The notes under the pieces: model-generated
Told to the model about the DNA's origin: nothing
Seen by the model: only the letters and a program-made list of their open reading frames with translations
The model's database searches: none
Shown here: in pieces, positions 62,878-64,000 of the stretch
Layout: each line of letters begins with the position of its first letter
Position numbering within the stretch: position 1 is the stretch's first letter
NCBI GenBank assembly: GCA_963580285.1
Contig: OY757011.1
Span: 203,997,644-204,061,643, forward strand
Reading direction: 5' to 3'
DNA: 64,000 nt
Source of the DNA: Lucinisca nassula
Taxonomy: Eukaryota > Mollusca > Bivalvia > Lucinida > Lucinidae
Made by a program: the position numbers and the translations under genes

Positions 62878-62880
62878 AAA
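62873..62880 (+). promoter_or_regulatory. TATAAAAA overlapping the integrase stop
   Basis: TAA (62,875-62,877) is the integrase stop. The next ATG is only 9 bases downstream of the box, so it may instead drive a transcript whose first ATG is that of the gene at 63,173. Confidence 0.55.
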
Positions 62881-62888
62881 CCGTGAAC

Positions 62889-63176
62889 ATGAATTTCAGA
62901 AGCTCATTCGTGCGTGACACTGCTTCTTTACAATCTGCAGACGGTAGTCAAGGAATATTAGCAAAAAATCGCTTGACATTTTTGGCTCAAATCATTGTTG
63001 TTTATGCCATCATTATCACCTCATTGGTACAAATCAGTTTAAGAAGTCCAGACAAAGAATTGTGGTTGATATTACTCAGTAGCTCTGTTGGATACATTTT
63101 ACCATCCCCAGGATTAAAATTCAAAAGACAAACTCCAATTTCATCTTCTCTCCCTGAGGAAAAACAAAAACCATGA
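62889..63176 (+). CDS. Two-span membrane protein, 95 aa
   Basis: Start at ATG 62,889; the open frame extends upstream into the integrase but without need. Residues 31-51 (LAQIIVVYAIIITSLVQISL) and about 56-72 (ELWLILLSSSVGYILP) are hydrophobic spans separated by a short charged turn, and the C-terminus is basic then Ser/Glu-rich. A small protein ending a second span in GYILPSP is common in invertebrate Mavericks; its role is not established, with a virion or viroporin-like function being speculation. The stop TGA overlaps the next ATG (ATGA at 63,173-63,176). Confidence 0.8.
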   Translation: MNFRSSFVRDTASLQSADGSQGILAKNRLTFLAQIIVVYAIIITSLVQISLRSPDKELWLILLSSSVGYILPSPGLKFKRQTPISSSLPEEKQKP

Positions 63177-64000
63177 AAGAATTTTATTTGACATTATTAA
63201 GTGACAGTTCTTTAGACACATTTCCCAAAAATACTCAATCTACTTTCAAAGTCAAATTAGACTGTCCTATTCAAATTGACAAACAAAATTGGGAGGTAGC
63301 TTTAGCAGAAATAATAACACCAGGTGAAATCATGAATATCACAGATAAAAATAATTTTTTCTTTCTTCGATTAACAAATAATGCTTTCATTGACATAAAG
63401 TTTGATCACTTAAGGCATGAAATTTGCAGACAAACAAAAAAATGTTCAGATTATAAAGTAACCTTTCCAACAGGAAATTATACTAGCCCTGAACATTTGA
63501 TTATGGAAATGAAAAATGCACTTGAGAGTCGTATTCAAAAGATTTTGACTCAACACAACATTAAAATTCATCTTGAATACAGAAGTCAATTAAAACGCAT
63601 CAAGGTTGCTGTAGAATATCCTTCTGGTTCAAATTACACAAATCAAATTCAGATAGTATTTCCAACACCATTAGCTATCATTTTAGGCATCGATAAACAA
63701 TTTCACGGAGAACCATTAGGCAACGATGCTGTCAAATTCAAATATGGTGTTGACTTGAATATTCATAACAGTCGCTTCTTTGTGTATTCCGATGTGGCCG
63801 GTTACACAAACATAGGACATATAACAGCTCCCATTTTAAGAGTTGTTCCATTTGCAAATACAACTGGTGAAATTCATTTCCATCAAGAATTTCTCAACTT
63901 GCATTACGTTCCAGTGGCAAAATCCTTCATTGATCAAGTTTACATTAGTATAAAAGGCGATACAGGTAATGATATTCCATTCATTACTGGAAAGACATTG
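63173..64000 (+). CDS. Probable structural protein, incomplete at window end
   Basis: ATG at 63,173 overlaps the previous stop; the frame is open for 276 codons to the window edge. It starts MKEFYLTLLSDSSLDTF and has WEVALAEI at about 42-49; near the end it has FHQEFLNLHYVPVAKSF. Proteins with this start (FY.TL.S..S...FP.N) and this HYVPV end are a family that recurs beside Maverick polymerases in invertebrates and are thought to be capsid-associated, possibly penton-like. That assignment is from memory of the family and is tentative. No membrane span. The end should lie a few dozen codons past the window. Confidence 0.7.
   Translation, partial: MKEFYLTLLSDSSLDTFPKNTQSTFKVKLDCPIQIDKQNWEVALAEIITPGEIMNITDKNNFFFLRLTNNAFIDIKFDHLRHEICRQTKKCSDYKVTFPTGNYTSPEHLIMEMKNALESRIQKILTQHNIKIHLEYRSQLKRIKVAVEYPSGSNYTNQIQIVFPTPLAIILGIDKQFHGEPLGNDAVKFKYGVDLNIHNSRFFVYSDVAGYTNIGHITAPILRVVPFANTTGEIHFHQEFLNLHYVPVAKSFIDQVYISIKGDTGNDIPFITGKTL

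Larger units (their letters stand above)
49581..64000. mobile_element. Maverick/Polinton (adintovirus-like) element, left part
   Basis: The co-occurrence of protein-primed-type DNA polymerase B, FtsK/A32-type packaging ATPase, a retroviral-type integrase with chromodomain and several small virion-like proteins in dense order identifies a Maverick/Polinton, the class also described as adintoviruses. The left border is proposed at 49,581 (AGTAGTATAGGGCGGCGG), preceded by GCCGTT as a possible 6-bp target duplication; this is a hypothesis because the right end is outside the window. The element spans at least 14.4 kb here. Major capsid, protease and right terminus are expected beyond 64,000. Confidence 0.9.

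Noticed and set aside
49581..64000. Alternative genetic code or general UAG recoding in the element
   Set aside because: A third break is TAA, and normal genes in the element end in TAA, TGA and TAG, so a code change is unlikely; only site-specific readthrough stays possible.
1..64000. CRISPR array, prokaryotic operon or rRNA genes
   Set aside because: The tandem repeats found have no regular unique spacers, and no rRNA-like sequence was seen. The sequence is eukaryotic in style.

Overview
The window looks like nuclear DNA of a marine mollusc, most likely a bivalve. It is AT-rich, has almost no long reading frames over the first 49.5 kb, and is packed with mollusc-style repeats: tRNA-derived SINEs and SINEs whose tail contains GACGTTAAACC, a long AGCTCACCTG...CCGTCCGTCCG repeat, and many MITEs. 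The species assignment is inferred from these repeat styles, not from a gene.

Bases 1-49,580 are host chromosome. Recurring elements are an abundant family with ~130-bp inverted ends (called R1 here), four MITE families (A, B, C, D) that carry closely related central palindromes, piggyBac-type MITEs with TTAA ends, a hAT-type element with a perfect 8-bp target duplication, a decayed mariner transposase (minus strand, 9.2-10.1 kb), and SINEs with clear target duplications. A ~2.4-kb repeat at 10.5-12.9 kb holds ten ~145-bp tandem units, most with two AGGTCA half-sites two bases apart. A 377-bp tandem dimer at 0.8-1.5 kb and a third copy near 36.9 kb carry hammerhead ribozyme motifs of the type known from animal retrozymes. 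Between 35.4 and 45.1 kb a few spliced-looking exons lie on the minus strand.

From about 49,581 to the end of the window, and continuing past it, lies a Maverick/Polinton (adintovirus-like) element. Its left end has nested GGTACC palindromes, tandem hairpin units and a tRNA-Ile-like gene. Four short genes follow, then four minus-strand genes (one with two zinc knuckles, two of them paralogues), a ~400-bp possibly structured leader, protein-primed-type DNA polymerase B, an FtsK/A32-type packaging ATPase, two paralogous small basic proteins, a conserved 258-aa protein, a retroviral-type integrase with chromodomain, a two-span membrane protein and a probable structural protein cut by the window end. 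The polymerase and integrase frames are each broken by one in-frame TAG and a third gene by TAA, so the copy may be inactive, or the TAGs may be read through. No capsid or protease gene is visible; they would be expected to the right of the window.

The most striking observation concerns the four short left-end genes. Each ends 25-45 bases after its stop codon in a 16-nt stem-loop matching the 3' processing signal of replication-dependent histone mRNAs (for example GGCCCTTTTCAGGGCC), usually followed by ACCA-like bases and, in three of the four, a purine-rich AAAGA-type element where the histone downstream element sits. Three of the four also share a 14-base upstream motif at a fixed 10-11 bases from the TATA box. 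This would couple expression of these genes to S phase and bypass polyadenylation. Elsewhere in the element, TATA boxes overlap the TAA stop codon of the preceding gene.
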